Below, piece after piece: positions 36,087-45,888 of a DNA stretch of 58,927 nt. Within the stretch, counting starts at the first letter, position 1, and each line of letters opens with the position of its first letter. The notes under the pieces are model-generated. The model was not told the origin of the DNA and did not search any database. It worked only from the letters and a program-made list of their open reading frames with translations. Source of the DNA: Dehalococcoidia bacterium (GTDB taxonomy: Bacteria; Chloroflexota; Dehalococcoidia; Lucifugimonadales; Lucifugimonadaceae); NCBI GenBank assembly GCA_026421215.1, contig JAPKBN010000007.1, positions 1 to 58,927 of the forward strand, read 5' to 3'. Both the position numbers and the translations under genes were made by a program.

Positions 36087-37553
36087 ATGATGTCCACTGA
36101 CAAGCCAAATATTCTCGTCATCATGTCCGACGAACATGGACCGATGTTTAGCTCCACGTACGGACATCCGCTTGTTGACACGCCCAACATGGACCGGCTT
36201 GCGGCACAGGGGACTACCTTCGACGCCCACTACACCAACTCGCCGTTGTGTGTCCCGTCCAGGCTGTCGTTCATGACCGGCAAATTCGTCAGCACCATCC
36301 GTGGTTGGGACAACGCCACGCCTCTCTATCTAGGCGAGATGACCTGGCCATACCTGCTTCGATCACAGGGATATGACACCGCTCTGGACGGCAAGATGCA
36401 CATGCTCGGTCGGCACGCCCTCCACGGATTCAATGAACAGATTGCGCATGACCCGCATGCCGCAAATGTGCATCCGGTATTTCCGTGGGGCGAAGCGCCG
36501 GAGCCACCGACCGACGTGCCGGAAGGACTCGATCTCGCGTCGAATTTTCCGAAGGCCGGTGAGGCGTGGCCGGAAGTGAAGCAAGCCGGCCCCGGAACTC
36601 ACAAGGTGATCGAAGACGACCAGAGTTTTGAGGACGCCGCGCACGCGTACCTGTCCGACCCCGCGCGCAAGGAAAACCCATTTGCATTGTGCGTCGGATT
36701 CATCGCCCCGCACTTCCCATACATCGTCCCTGAACCCTACTTTTCCAAGTACTACCCAGACCGAGTAGACATGCCAAACATCCCGCGCGGGCATCTCGAG
36801 AACCTGCCCATCGCCGCTGTGCGATTGCGGGAGATGTTCGGGCTGGGCGGTCCCTATACAGAGGACGAGGTGCTGCGCGCCCGTGCGGCCTACTTCGGCA
36901 TGATTGAGCAGCTTGATGAACGCATCGGCAGACTCATGGACACGCTCGAGGAACAGGGCCTCGCGGAGAACACCGTCATCATCCACACATCGGATCACGG
37001 CGAGATGGCTGGCGAGCACGGGCTGTGGCGGAAGATGTGTTTCTACGAGCAGTCCGCCCGCGTGCCACTCCAGATCTCGTGGCCCGGACACCTGCCAGAA
37101 GACCAGCGCATAAGCAATATCACATCCAACGTCGATATCACCGCCACAATCCTCGACCTGGCGGGCGTGTCTCCCAAAGAGTGGAAGCTGGACGGCGATA
37201 GCCTCTTGCCCTTAATCGACGGCGATGCGCCCGACTGGAAGGACGAGGCGTTTGTTGAGCACCTCGCACACGGTACAGACCGGCCGCGGGGGATGATCCG
37301 TTCGGGCAAGTACAAGCTGTCCTACAACCACGGCACACCGCCAGAGTTTGAGATGTACGACCTGGAGGCTGACCCGGGCGAGTTCGATAACATCGCTGAC
37401 GATCCAGATCTACGGGAAGCCCGGAACAGCCTGCTCGCTCGCATCCTGGAAAAGTGGCGCGACGCGGACGCGATGGACTCCGCGATCAGACAAAGTCAGA
37501 AGTCCCGATTCCTGATGCGAGGGACCATGATGATGGAGGACGTGGACTTCTAA
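36087..37553 (+). CDS. Sulfatase (type I, formylglycine-dependent)
   Basis: This 488-residue arylsulfatase-family protein has the signature C55-x-P-S-R (LCVPSRLSFMTG), where Cys is converted to formylglycine. Metal ligands are D15 and E16 in IMSDEHGP and Asp/His in HTSDHGEMAGEHG. No signal peptide is seen, so it should be cytosolic and may act on choline-sulfate- or phosphonate-ester-like small molecules rather than polysaccharide. ATG 36087 begins MMSTDKPNIL; the family usually starts KPNIL. It lies between the MaoC-like gene and argH. Confidence 0.92.
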   Translation: MMSTDKPNILVIMSDEHGPMFSSTYGHPLVDTPNMDRLAAQGTTFDAHYTNSPLCVPSRLSFMTGKFVSTIRGWDNATPLYLGEMTWPYLLRSQGYDTALDGKMHMLGRHALHGFNEQIAHDPHAANVHPVFPWGEAPEPPTDVPEGLDLASNFPKAGEAWPEVKQAGPGTHKVIEDDQSFEDAAHAYLSDPARKENPFALCVGFIAPHFPYIVPEPYFSKYYPDRVDMPNIPRGHLENLPIAAVRLREMFGLGGPYTEDEVLRARAAYFGMIEQLDERIGRLMDTLEEQGLAENTVIIHTSDHGEMAGEHGLWRKMCFYEQSARVPLQISWPGHLPEDQRISNITSNVDITATILDLAGVSPKEWKLDGDSLLPLIDGDAPDWKDEAFVEHLAHGTDRPRGMIRSGKYKLSYNHGTPPEFEMYDLEADPGEFDNIADDPDLREARNSLLARILEKWRDADAMDSAIRQSQKSRFLMRGTMMMEDVDF

Positions 37554-37855
37554 CACGGGAAAGAAATGGCGGTGGGCCTGCGATGTACTAATCCTGATGC
37601 CGCCGCTCGGTCGACTTGCTCCCTCGAGCTGTATTCGGGATTATGTTAGTGCTGTCACGTCTTGGACGGCTGGCATGAAAGTCCCTGGCGCCGGGCCGGG
37701 ACGAGCTATACGCCAACCCAGAAGAGTCAAAAACAGCCTTCTTGGTCACCGCGGAGATCGAGATGAGGCTCCCATTGCCGGGTTAATGTCGCCATCATGA
37801 GTTGTGCAATCCCGCTAGCGATCCCCTACGCCGACGTGAGAAGCTATCCGGCGTA

Positions 37856-39256
37856 ATGACCAACGATCCAAACTCAACAAACCCGTCAAACCCCGCCGCG
37901 AGCGCTCGGGGCGCCGAGTTGGCGTCCGACTATACCGTCTCGCTGCACTACGACCAGCGCATGTACAGGCAGGACATCGCCGGGTCGATCGCGCACGCCC
38001 GCATGCTGAGCAGGCAGGGCATCATCGGCGAAGACGAAGCCAACCAGATCATCGACGGTCTCGAGAAGATCCAGATCGAGATTGAGTCCGGGGACTTCCC
38101 GTGGAAGCCGGAGCTTGAAGACATCCACATGAACGTCGAGTCCCGGCTGTTCGATCTGATCGGTGATGTCGCCGGGAGACTCCACACCGCGCGGTCAAGG
38201 AACGACCAGGTGTCCACGGACACGCGCCTCTATATGAAGCAGGCCTGTGTGGATACCATCGGTGCACTCAGGACTCTTCAGGGAGCACTCGTGACCGTGG
38301 CACAGGCCAACCTCACCACGGTCGTCCCCGGCTACACGCACCTGCAGCGGGCACAACCGGTTCTACTTGCGCACCACCTTCTCGCCTACTTCGAGATGTT
38401 CGACCGTGACGCCACACGTTTTGCCGCAGCGCAGGCTTCGGCTGACGTACTAACGCTTGGCAATGGCGCGATGGCCGGAGTGCCTTACCCGATCGACCGC
38501 GAATTTGTCGCAAAGGAACTCGGCTTCTCCGGCGTCACGGCAAACTCCATGGACGGCGTGTCTGACAGAGATTTTGCGCTCGAGTACTTAAGCGCGGCAG
38601 CAATAAGCGCCATGCACCTGTCACGTCTCGCCGAAGAGTTCGTGATCTGGTCTTCCGAGGAGTTCGGATTCCTGTCGCTCCCGGAAAACTACACCACCGG
38701 CTCCAGCATCATGCCACAGAAGCGCAACCCGGATTTTGCGGAGTTGGCCCGAGGCAAGACCGGCCGTGTCTACGGCAACCTGTTTGCAATGCTGACTACC
38801 CTCAAGGGCCTTCCGCTGACCTACAACCGTGACCTTCAGGAAGATAAAGAAGGATTGTTCGATAGTGTCGACACGCTGCTGGCCACCCTTGACGTGTCTG
38901 CCGGAATGGTCGTCGGAGCCAACTTCGATGCAGATCGGATGAGTGGGGCCGCTGAGTCCAGCTATGTCTTGGCGACCGACATCGCTGACTACCTGGTCGG
39001 TAAAGGGATGCCATTCCGTGAGGCACACGTAATCGTTTCTGCACTTTCGGACCGTTTGATCGATGGTGGCAGGTACTTCAAGGACCTGTCGTTTGACGAA
39101 TACTACGCAGCGTCCCCGCTATTTGAACGGAACGTGATGGACATCGGGATCGACTCTTCGATAGCGTCACGTGACGTGCATGGCGGCACCGCTCCGGGCA
39201 GGGTGAAGGCAGCGTTGGAAGACGCGAAAAGACGACTCAAGGGGGCCGGGAAGTGA
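37856..39256 (+). CDS. argH: Argininosuccinate lyase ArgH
   Basis: This protein of about 466 residues cleaves argininosuccinate to arginine and fumarate. Superfamily signatures are visible: DIHMNVESRL, LHTARSRNDQVSTDTRLY, PGYTHLQRAQPV and the mobile loop GSSIMPQKRNPD. ATG 37856 is the natural start (frame opens at 37802). Its stop overlaps the rpe start by 4 bp. It is separated from argG by two unrelated genes. Confidence 0.95.
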   Translation: MTNDPNSTNPSNPAASARGAELASDYTVSLHYDQRMYRQDIAGSIAHARMLSRQGIIGEDEANQIIDGLEKIQIEIESGDFPWKPELEDIHMNVESRLFDLIGDVAGRLHTARSRNDQVSTDTRLYMKQACVDTIGALRTLQGALVTVAQANLTTVVPGYTHLQRAQPVLLAHHLLAYFEMFDRDATRFAAAQASADVLTLGNGAMAGVPYPIDREFVAKELGFSGVTANSMDGVSDRDFALEYLSAAAISAMHLSRLAEEFVIWSSEEFGFLSLPENYTTGSSIMPQKRNPDFAELARGKTGRVYGNLFAMLTTLKGLPLTYNRDLQEDKEGLFDSVDTLLATLDVSAGMVVGANFDADRMSGAAESSYVLATDIADYLVGKGMPFREAHVIVSALSDRLIDGGRYFKDLSFDEYYAASPLFERNVMDIGIDSSIASRDVHGGTAPGRVKAALEDAKRRLKGAGK

Positions 39257-39954
39257 CTTCAGAATCTGGAAATCCACGGAAACATCAAGTACGGATAGCG
39301 GCATCAATTCTTGCTGCAGACTTCTCGCAACTCGGGCGCGACATCAGGTCCCTGAACGATGGAGGCTGCGATGAGATCCATTTCGATGTTATGGACGGGA
39401 CTTTTGTACCGAACATTACGTTTGGCGCGCCCGTCCTTGAGTGGATACGTCCCTTGACAAGCCTCCCGGTAGATATCCATATGATGGTTCAGGAACCGGG
39501 ACGATTTGTGGACGACTTTGCACGGGCCGGTGCGGACTATTTCACCGTCCACGTAGAGGCATGCGCACATCTGCACGCGACTGTGCAGGCGATCAAGGCG
39601 GCCGGCATGAAGGTCGGCGTGGCGCTTAACCCGGGGACGCCGGTATCAGTACTGGACGAGATCCTCCCGGACATCGATCGCGTGCTGGTCATGACCGTAA
39701 ACCCGGGATTTGGTGGCCAGCAGTTCATAACGGGCCAACTTGCCAAGATCGCTTCGATTGCGGACCGACTGCCCTGGCGGGCAGACGGTGCAGATCTCGC
39801 CGTCGATGGCGGGGTCAAGGCGGACACAGCGCCCGGATGCGTCGAGGCGGGCGCGTCCGTACTCATTTCGGGCACCGGTATATTCAACCACCCGGACGGC
39901 GTTATTTCGGGGATCGCGGCCCTACGAGAAGCAATAGCTGTCACCGAGGCCTGA
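39253..39954 (+). CDS. rpe: Ribulose-phosphate 3-epimerase
   Basis: This 233-residue TIM barrel interconverts ribulose-5-P and xylulose-5-P. It shows IAASILAADFSQLG, HFDVMDGTFVPNITFG (metal His and Asp), IHMMV, MTVNPGFGGQ and LAVDGGV. GTG 39253 overlaps the argH stop, so they are translationally coupled. Confidence 0.95.
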   Translation: MTSESGNPRKHQVRIAASILAADFSQLGRDIRSLNDGGCDEIHFDVMDGTFVPNITFGAPVLEWIRPLTSLPVDIHMMVQEPGRFVDDFARAGADYFTVHVEACAHLHATVQAIKAAGMKVGVALNPGTPVSVLDEILPDIDRVLVMTVNPGFGGQQFITGQLAKIASIADRLPWRADGADLAVDGGVKADTAPGCVEAGASVLISGTGIFNHPDGVISGIAALREAIAVTEA

Positions 39955-39995
39955 TTCGCGCCTCAAATCAGGCTGGATAGGTCCGGACGCGTAAA

Positions 39996-40017
39996 CGCAC
40001 GCCTTGATCGGCGTGCG
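39996..40017. terminator. Hairpin between convergent rpe and rpmB
   Basis: CGCACGCC and GGCGTGCG pair perfectly (8 bp) around a TTGATC loop. In the rpmB direction it is followed by TTTAC, in the rpe direction by no T-run, so it best fits a terminator for rpmB. Confidence 0.5.
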
Positions 40018-40046
40018 CAATCCAGTCCTAGAGACGGCATAAGCGT

Positions 40047-40229
40047 TTAGCGCTTCGCCTTGACCTCTGTTCGGAGACAGCGAGTGCAAACGTATTCGTG
40101 GCTCTTGGGACCGTCCGGTGTCTTCCGTCGGGTCAGGTTCGGCTTGAACATCCGATTCGTCGCCCCCATCGCGTGGCTGCGGTTGTGACCGAACTGCGGG
40201 CCCTTGCCGCAGGTGTTGCACTTGGCCAT
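40047..40229 (-). CDS. rpmB: 50S ribosomal protein L28
   Basis: This 60-residue L28 has a zinc-ribbon form with two Cys pairs (CNTC at 4-7, and CTRC near the C-terminus), GPQFGHNRSHAMGATNRMF and the RRKTPDG segment. A longer frame opens at 40295, but MAKCNTCGKG is the family's start. It is divergent from the DAK2/DegV/recG genes, a common gene order in Gram-positives and Chloroflexota. Confidence 0.95.
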   Translation of the reverse strand: MAKCNTCGKGPQFGHNRSHAMGATNRMFKPNLTRRKTPDGPKSHEYVCTRCLRTEVKAKR

Positions 40230-40469
40230 GTCAGGAGTACCCCAATTAAATCGAGCAGATGCGTCGCCACATGCTCGTGCGTCGGACGCGCGCATCCAGT
40301 TGGTAAGAAAAATTCAAGAATTGGCTTGCGCCAGACCTACAAGTTACCATCCGAAGACTACCTACAACAACATTTACGAACAAATTGGGGCCGAGTCTGA
40401 TAACGATTTCCGGCACCCAATCGTAATGGTCGCAGGTCCAGCAGGCAGTTTTGAAGAGGGCGCACCAGA

Positions 40470-42185
40470 TTGACCTGTTCAGAATCAGGGCACGACAACC
40501 GGGAGTGGATCGACGGCGTGGTTCTTTGCGCGCTTGTGGCCGCAGGCAGCCGCGCCGTGGAAACAAACCGTGATCAGATCAACGCCTTGAACGTGTTCCC
40601 TGTGCCGGACGGTGACACAGGGACCAACATGAGTCTCACGCTGCGCTCCATAGTGGAAGAATCAGCTATTCAGCCCACTTTCCACGCCGGTGATGCGGCT
40701 CAACGTATGGCCAGAAGCGCCCTGCTCGCATCCCGCGGCAACAGCGGCCTTATCGCTGCCCAGTTCTTCCGCGGGATGGCGACTGTCTCCACCGGGCGTG
40801 AAAGGATCACGCCATCTGAGTTTGCTGAAGGCATGGTTGCTGGAGCGATCGCCGCATACGACTCCGTACCGAACCCGCGCGAGGGGACAATGCTGACCGT
40901 GATGCGTGTCGCTGCGGATATAGCAATCGAGCGCGCAGAAACGGGAGCCGATATCGCGGAGGTGCTTGAAGCGGTCGTGGAAGCATCGGTCGCGGCGGTT
41001 GCGCTGACTCCAACCCAGCTCGACGTTCTCATGGAAGCCGGGGTGGTCGATTCTGGTGGATACGGCCTTTCGGTGTTTCTGGCGGGTGCGCTTGAGATGG
41101 CGCAGGAGCGAGGCGATGGCTCGACAGTGTTTCCTTCACCGGAGCCGATCGGCGTCGACCCTGATGCGCGCTCGGATACCGGGGTGCGGATCGAATTCAT
41201 GGATGCAGCGCGGGAAGAGATCTTCGGGTACTGCACCGTGTTCTTGATCGAGGGAGAAGAGCTGGACGTGGTCGCTATCCGCGACATGGTGACAACTTTT
41301 GGTGAGTCGGCGGTTGTCGCGGGAGACGCCACCGCGGTCAAAATCCACCTGCATCCCCTGGACCCTGGCCCTGTGATGTCATATGGCGCAGGGTTGGGCA
41401 CACTGGCGGGTATAACGATCCTCAACATGGATGAACAGACGACGGAGTGGGCGGCCGACCGGAGGGTGAACGATTCTGGCTCTCCTGGGATGCTCTCTGG
41501 AACTCCTGATCCCGATGACCGGTACCTAAAAACGGCCATTATTGCCGTATGCGCAGGAGTAGGGCTGGAGACGATTTTCGCTCAGGCCGGGATGGGCGCT
41601 TGCACGTCAATACAGGGCGGGGACACGATGAATCCCAGCGTCCGAAACTTGCTGGACGCCGTGGAATCTGCACCTTCAGATCAGGTTATCCTGCTCCCCA
41701 ACAACGGCAATATCGTCGCCGCGGCGTTGCAGGTTCCTGCGCTTACGAGCAAGGACGTCCGGGTGGTCCAGACTCGGTCGGTGCAGGCCGGAATCACAGC
41801 GGTATTCGCCTTCTCTGCGACCGCCGATCTTGACGCTAACGTCGCGTCCATGACGAATGCCGCCACTGACGTGCGTGTGGGCTCTGTGACACGCGCCGTG
41901 CGTGACGCTGTGGTGTCAGGCCAGGAGATAAAGAACGGCGATGTGATGGCGTTATTGGACGGGAAACTTATAGCGAAAGCGGACGACTCCGTATCGGCAC
42001 TCGTCCAGATGATTCAACTGTCCACGGAAGACGCAGGGCTGATTACCATCTACACCGGTAGGGAGCTACCCGTCTTGGACGCGGAGAGGGCACTCGATGC
42101 GGTGCAAGAAGTGGCGGGAGAGGCGGAGGTGGAACTCGTCAGTGGAGGCCAGCCACATTACGATTTTCTTATAGCGTTTGAGTAG
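40470..42185 (+). CDS. DAK2-domain protein, fatty-acid kinase subunit FakA-like
   Basis: This 571-residue protein has an N-terminal DhaL/DAK2 ATP-binding domain (ALNVFPVPDGDTGTNM, 40-54), a middle domain, and a C-terminal DegV-like portion. This is the layout of FakA/YloV, the kinase that phosphorylates fatty acids bound by a FakB/DegV protein. The next gene encodes just such a DegV protein, which supports the role. The start is TTG 40470 with GAGGG upstream; a later start inside the first 20 residues is possible. Confidence 0.88.
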   Translation: MTCSESGHDNREWIDGVVLCALVAAGSRAVETNRDQINALNVFPVPDGDTGTNMSLTLRSIVEESAIQPTFHAGDAAQRMARSALLASRGNSGLIAAQFFRGMATVSTGRERITPSEFAEGMVAGAIAAYDSVPNPREGTMLTVMRVAADIAIERAETGADIAEVLEAVVEASVAAVALTPTQLDVLMEAGVVDSGGYGLSVFLAGALEMAQERGDGSTVFPSPEPIGVDPDARSDTGVRIEFMDAAREEIFGYCTVFLIEGEELDVVAIRDMVTTFGESAVVAGDATAVKIHLHPLDPGPVMSYGAGLGTLAGITILNMDEQTTEWAADRRVNDSGSPGMLSGTPDPDDRYLKTAIIAVCAGVGLETIFAQAGMGACTSIQGGDTMNPSVRNLLDAVESAPSDQVILLPNNGNIVAAALQVPALTSKDVRVVQTRSVQAGITAVFAFSATADLDANVASMTNAATDVRVGSVTRAVRDAVVSGQEIKNGDVMALLDGKLIAKADDSVSALVQMIQLSTEDAGLITIYTGRELPVLDAERALDAVQEVAGEAEVELVSGGQPHYDFLIAFE

Positions 42186-42401
42186 CCGGTGGCGGTCTGA
42201 GGACTGTTTCATTTGCCCGGTCAGGATTGCAGAAGCGGGGAATAACGACTCAGCAATACGACACACGGGTCGCAGCTCCCCCTGCGGCGCGATAACCTGT
42301 GCGTGATTCCTACGGCTGACGCTGCCATGAGACCGAATCTGTTCACCTTGTCCGCCGCTGAATCTCGATCGTTTAAATCCGATCGCTGAATTGAGGACCG
42401 C

Positions 42402-43250
42402 ATGAGCATCGCTATCGTCACGGACAGCACGTCCGATCTCCCGAAAGACGTGATCGAAAAACACGGAATTACCGTGGTGCCCCTCAATGTCCGCTTCGGA
42501 ATGGAAGAGTTCAAAGACGGAATCGATATCGACAACGATGAGTTTTATCGCCGCCTACAGATCGAATCGGAACTCCCGACCACCTCACAGCCCTCACTCG
42601 GAGACTTCTCAGAGGCGTACCGATCCCTCATTGCAGAACATGACGGTATCGTCTCGATCCACATCTCAGGCAAGCTAAGTCAGACCATCAATTCCGCCAC
42701 CCAGGGCGCCCGTGACGTAAATAGTGATGGGGAGAAGATAAAGACAATTGATACCGGTCAGGCAACGATTCCCCTCGGGTTGATCGTAATCGAGGCAGCG
42801 AATGCCGCTGCATCTGGTGCCGACCTGGCAGGGGTTGTTGAGGCCGTCCATGACGCCATGGATCGAGCCCGGTTCTACGGAATGGTCGATACGCTTGAAT
42901 ACCTCGTAAAGGGCGGCCGAATCGGTCGTGTCAAGGGTTTCATAGGCGGTCTGCTGAAAGTCACCCCGATCATCACGCTTGAAGACGGGGAATCCTCACC
43001 GGTGACGAGTCCGCGCACGCGTCGCAAGGCACTCGCAAAACTTAAAGAGCTCGTCGAAGAGGCAGCCCCGTTGGATCAGCTTGCTGTGCACTACTCGACC
43101 GAACCCGAAGAGATTGAGAGGCTTGCGGCGGATCTTGCGCACCTTGCGCCAGAGGGTGGTGTGATGATTTCGCAGATCGGCGCTGTTGTTGGTACCTACG
43201 CCGGCCCGGGCTCCCTTGGCGTGGGATTCATTCGCAAGAAATCCGGCTAA
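42402..43250 (+). CDS. DegV family fatty-acid-binding protein, FakB-like
   Basis: This 282-residue DegV protein has the opening IAIVTDSTSDLPKDV and TTSQPSLGDFSEAY, the family's fatty-acid head-group motifs, and SGKLSQTINSA. DegV/FakB proteins bind a fatty acid and present it to FakA for phosphorylation and entry into phospholipid. ATG 42402 has GAGGA upstream. It lies between the FakA-like gene and recG in one transcriptional direction. Which chain length is bound is not predictable. Confidence 0.92.
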   Translation: MSIAIVTDSTSDLPKDVIEKHGITVVPLNVRFGMEEFKDGIDIDNDEFYRRLQIESELPTTSQPSLGDFSEAYRSLIAEHDGIVSIHISGKLSQTINSATQGARDVNSDGEKIKTIDTGQATIPLGLIVIEAANAAASGADLAGVVEAVHDAMDRARFYGMVDTLEYLVKGGRIGRVKGFIGGLLKVTPIITLEDGESSPVTSPRTRRKALAKLKELVEEAAPLDQLAVHYSTEPEEIERLAADLAHLAPEGGVMISQIGAVVGTYAGPGSLGVGFIRKKSG

Positions 43251-43255
43251 TTACG

Positions 43256-45814
43256 GTGCCTATACGAGACCGCTCACCGCGTCCTCGGCGCAACGCCCGT
43301 GAATCGCTGCTGCGTATTCTGGATCTGGAGGCGAAGCGCGGTTTTGAGGACGCAGCAGTCGCGGGCGGTCTGGACCTTTTTCTGGAATCCAACCGGGCCG
43401 AGCTTAGGCCCTTGGACATTCCGAAGTCCTACGCATCACTCTCCGTGACGAAACGGGAAGAGTGGGCGAAGTCGGCTCACGCTTCGATCGAGGCCAGCCA
43501 GCCTGCTGAGGGCGACAATGAACCGCCTCCCTCAAAGTCGAAACAGACCATATATTCCACGGCCCGGCCAGCCAAAAGTGCAGAAAAGTCGGCAACTAGG
43601 ACGCGTAAAAAACCAGTTCTTAAAAAAGTTATGACAGGTCCCGTAACCCTGGACACGTCTATCGAAGACCTCCCATTCATTACAAAGACCAACCACTCCC
43701 GGTTCAAGCGACTCGGGGTGACTAACCTGCGGGGGCTGCTCCGGATGTACCCGGCCCGGCACCTGGACTACTCCAAAATCGGCGAAGTGGTCGACCTCGT
43801 ATACGGCGAAGAGATGAGCGTGGTTGTCACCGTAACGTCGGCATCCTCCGCTAACATCGGCAGGCGCGGTGCTGCGCGCATCACCGCCCGTGACGACACT
43901 GGATTCGTCGGGATTACATGGTTTGGACAGCCCTACCTCGCACAACAGCTAAGGCCGGGCACACGGATCGTTATCAGCGGGAAGGTTGAAACGTACAAAG
44001 AACAGGTGCAGTTCCAAAACCCGGAGTACGAGATTATCCGGGGAGACAACCTGACCCATGCCGGAAATCTTCTGCCGATCTATCCATCCACCGAGGGAAT
44101 GTATCAGCGAACTCTGCGCACCGCGACTAGGAATGCGCTGGACTCAGGATTGACCCTCCTGGAGGAACATCTCGATCCGGATATCCGCAAGCGCAACGTG
44201 CTTCCCGGGCTACGAGATGCTGTCCAGTGGATGCACCACCCGGACTCGATAGAGCAGTGGCATGAAGCCCGGAGACGGCTTGCGTTTGACGAACTTTTCA
44301 TCAACCAGCTTGCCGTTCAGCGCCGGAAACGCGAGTGGCGTGAACGGGCGGGCGGCGTGTCGATCAAACCGAACCACGACGTTCTGAAGTCGTTCCTTGA
44401 GACGCTTGAGTTCGAGCTCACACCAGATCAGGACGCGGCGCTAAAGACTGTGCTTTCCGACATCTCGGCCGAAGTACCGATGGGCCGTCTCCTCCAGGGC
44501 GAGGTGGGCAGCGGGAAAACCATCATCGCCGTGACCTCGTTGCTTGCGGCGGTGGCCTCCGGACACCAGGGAGCGATGCTGGCACCGACAGAAGTGCTGG
44601 CGGAGCAACACTACCTGTCACTGCGCACCCTGTTTAATGCCGTGCCGGTCTCTGGAGAACAAGCGTCGATGCTTGAACCGGATGAGGAGCCGGATTCCGG
44701 AAGGCCGCAACGGCACGATGGCGACCCCGTCATGGAGGCGCAGGTCCCGGGGTTGGACTCGCCGATGCGAATAGGATTGTTGATCGGCAGCCACACCGCG
44801 CGAGTGAAGCGCGATGTGCAGGCGAAGATCGCGTCTGGCGAGATCGACATCATCGTCGGTACCCACGCCGTGATACAGGAGTCGGTGCAGTTCAAGGCCC
44901 TCGGTCTCGCCGTCGTGGACGAGCAGCACCGTTTCGGCGTCGAGCAACGCGCCATCCTTGCAGATCAGAGCCCGCGCCCACATCTACTCGGTATGTCCGC
45001 AACCCCGATACCACGCACGCTCGCGCTGACCGTATACGGAGACCTGGATCTGACGACGCTCCGCCAACTACCCGGCGGCCGGAAACCGATAACAACATTA
45101 TGGGCTCGCACCTCTGGACAGCGATCAGACGCCCACAAACTCGTAATCGACGAAGTGACCGCAGGACGACAGGTATTCGTCGTCTGCCCGCTGATCAATG
45201 AGTCGGAGGAGATCCGTACCCGGTCGGCCGTGGAGGAGTACGAGTACCTTTCAAACGGCCCATTCGCTGAACTGAACGTGGGATTGCTGCATGGCCGTCT
45301 GCCTTTGGCCGAGAAGCAACAGGTGATGGACCGATTCCGGGAGCGGGAGATCGACGTTCTGGTTGCCACTCCGGTGATCGAGGTCGGCATCGATATCCCG
45401 AATGCCACGGTAATGCTGATCGAGGGAGCAGAGCGTTTCGGCTTGTCGCAACTCCACCAGTTGCGTGGGCGAATAGGGCGAGGTGGGTACGCCAGCCAGT
45501 GCATCCTTCTCTCAGACGAACCTAGCGCGGATGCCCGAGAGCGTATGGGAATCATCGAGCGGACCTCTGACGGCTTCGATCTCGCCGAAGAGGACCTGAG
45601 ATTGCGTGGACCGGGCGACTATATCGGCACACGCCAGAGCGGTTTCGCAGACCTGGTTATCGCCTCGCTTACAGATGCCGATCTGCTGGCGATGGCGCGG
45701 GTAGAGGCGGTCGACGTGATAGCAGGGGACCCGGGTCTTGAAGACCCTGGCCATGAGGCGCTGGGTCGAGAACTGGACCGTATCTTGAAGGGCCGAGTCG
45801 CCGAGTTCTCTTGA
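43256..45814 (+). CDS. recG: ATP-dependent DNA helicase RecG
   Basis: This 852-residue superfamily 2 helicase drives fork regression and branch migration. The wedge/OB domain is in the first half (RARGLVGITWFGQPYLAQQL-like region about residues 200-270). Helicase motifs are I GEVGSGKT (415-422), II DEQH (555-558) and VI RGRIGRGGYAS, with the RecG-type PTEVLAEQHY. It is longer than E. coli RecG (693) because of an N-terminal region of about 145 residues, basic and low complexity, as also occurs in Thermotoga. GTG 43256 follows the degV stop by 5 bp, so the genes are coupled. Confidence 0.95.
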   Translation: MPIRDRSPRPRRNARESLLRILDLEAKRGFEDAAVAGGLDLFLESNRAELRPLDIPKSYASLSVTKREEWAKSAHASIEASQPAEGDNEPPPSKSKQTIYSTARPAKSAEKSATRTRKKPVLKKVMTGPVTLDTSIEDLPFITKTNHSRFKRLGVTNLRGLLRMYPARHLDYSKIGEVVDLVYGEEMSVVVTVTSASSANIGRRGAARITARDDTGFVGITWFGQPYLAQQLRPGTRIVISGKVETYKEQVQFQNPEYEIIRGDNLTHAGNLLPIYPSTEGMYQRTLRTATRNALDSGLTLLEEHLDPDIRKRNVLPGLRDAVQWMHHPDSIEQWHEARRRLAFDELFINQLAVQRRKREWRERAGGVSIKPNHDVLKSFLETLEFELTPDQDAALKTVLSDISAEVPMGRLLQGEVGSGKTIIAVTSLLAAVASGHQGAMLAPTEVLAEQHYLSLRTLFNAVPVSGEQASMLEPDEEPDSGRPQRHDGDPVMEAQVPGLDSPMRIGLLIGSHTARVKRDVQAKIASGEIDIIVGTHAVIQESVQFKALGLAVVDEQHRFGVEQRAILADQSPRPHLLGMSATPIPRTLALTVYGDLDLTTLRQLPGGRKPITTLWARTSGQRSDAHKLVIDEVTAGRQVFVVCPLINESEEIRTRSAVEEYEYLSNGPFAELNVGLLHGRLPLAEKQQVMDRFREREIDVLVATPVIEVGIDIPNATVMLIEGAERFGLSQLHQLRGRIGRGGYASQCILLSDEPSADARERMGIIERTSDGFDLAEEDLRLRGPGDYIGTRQSGFADLVIASLTDADLLAMARVEAVDVIAGDPGLEDPGHEALGRELDRILKGRVAEFS

Positions 45815-45888
45815 TCGAGTACATCGGGGATCATTCGCTTTTAATGCAGTAAATTCAGCGTGATCATTTAGGTACATAGGAGGCACCC

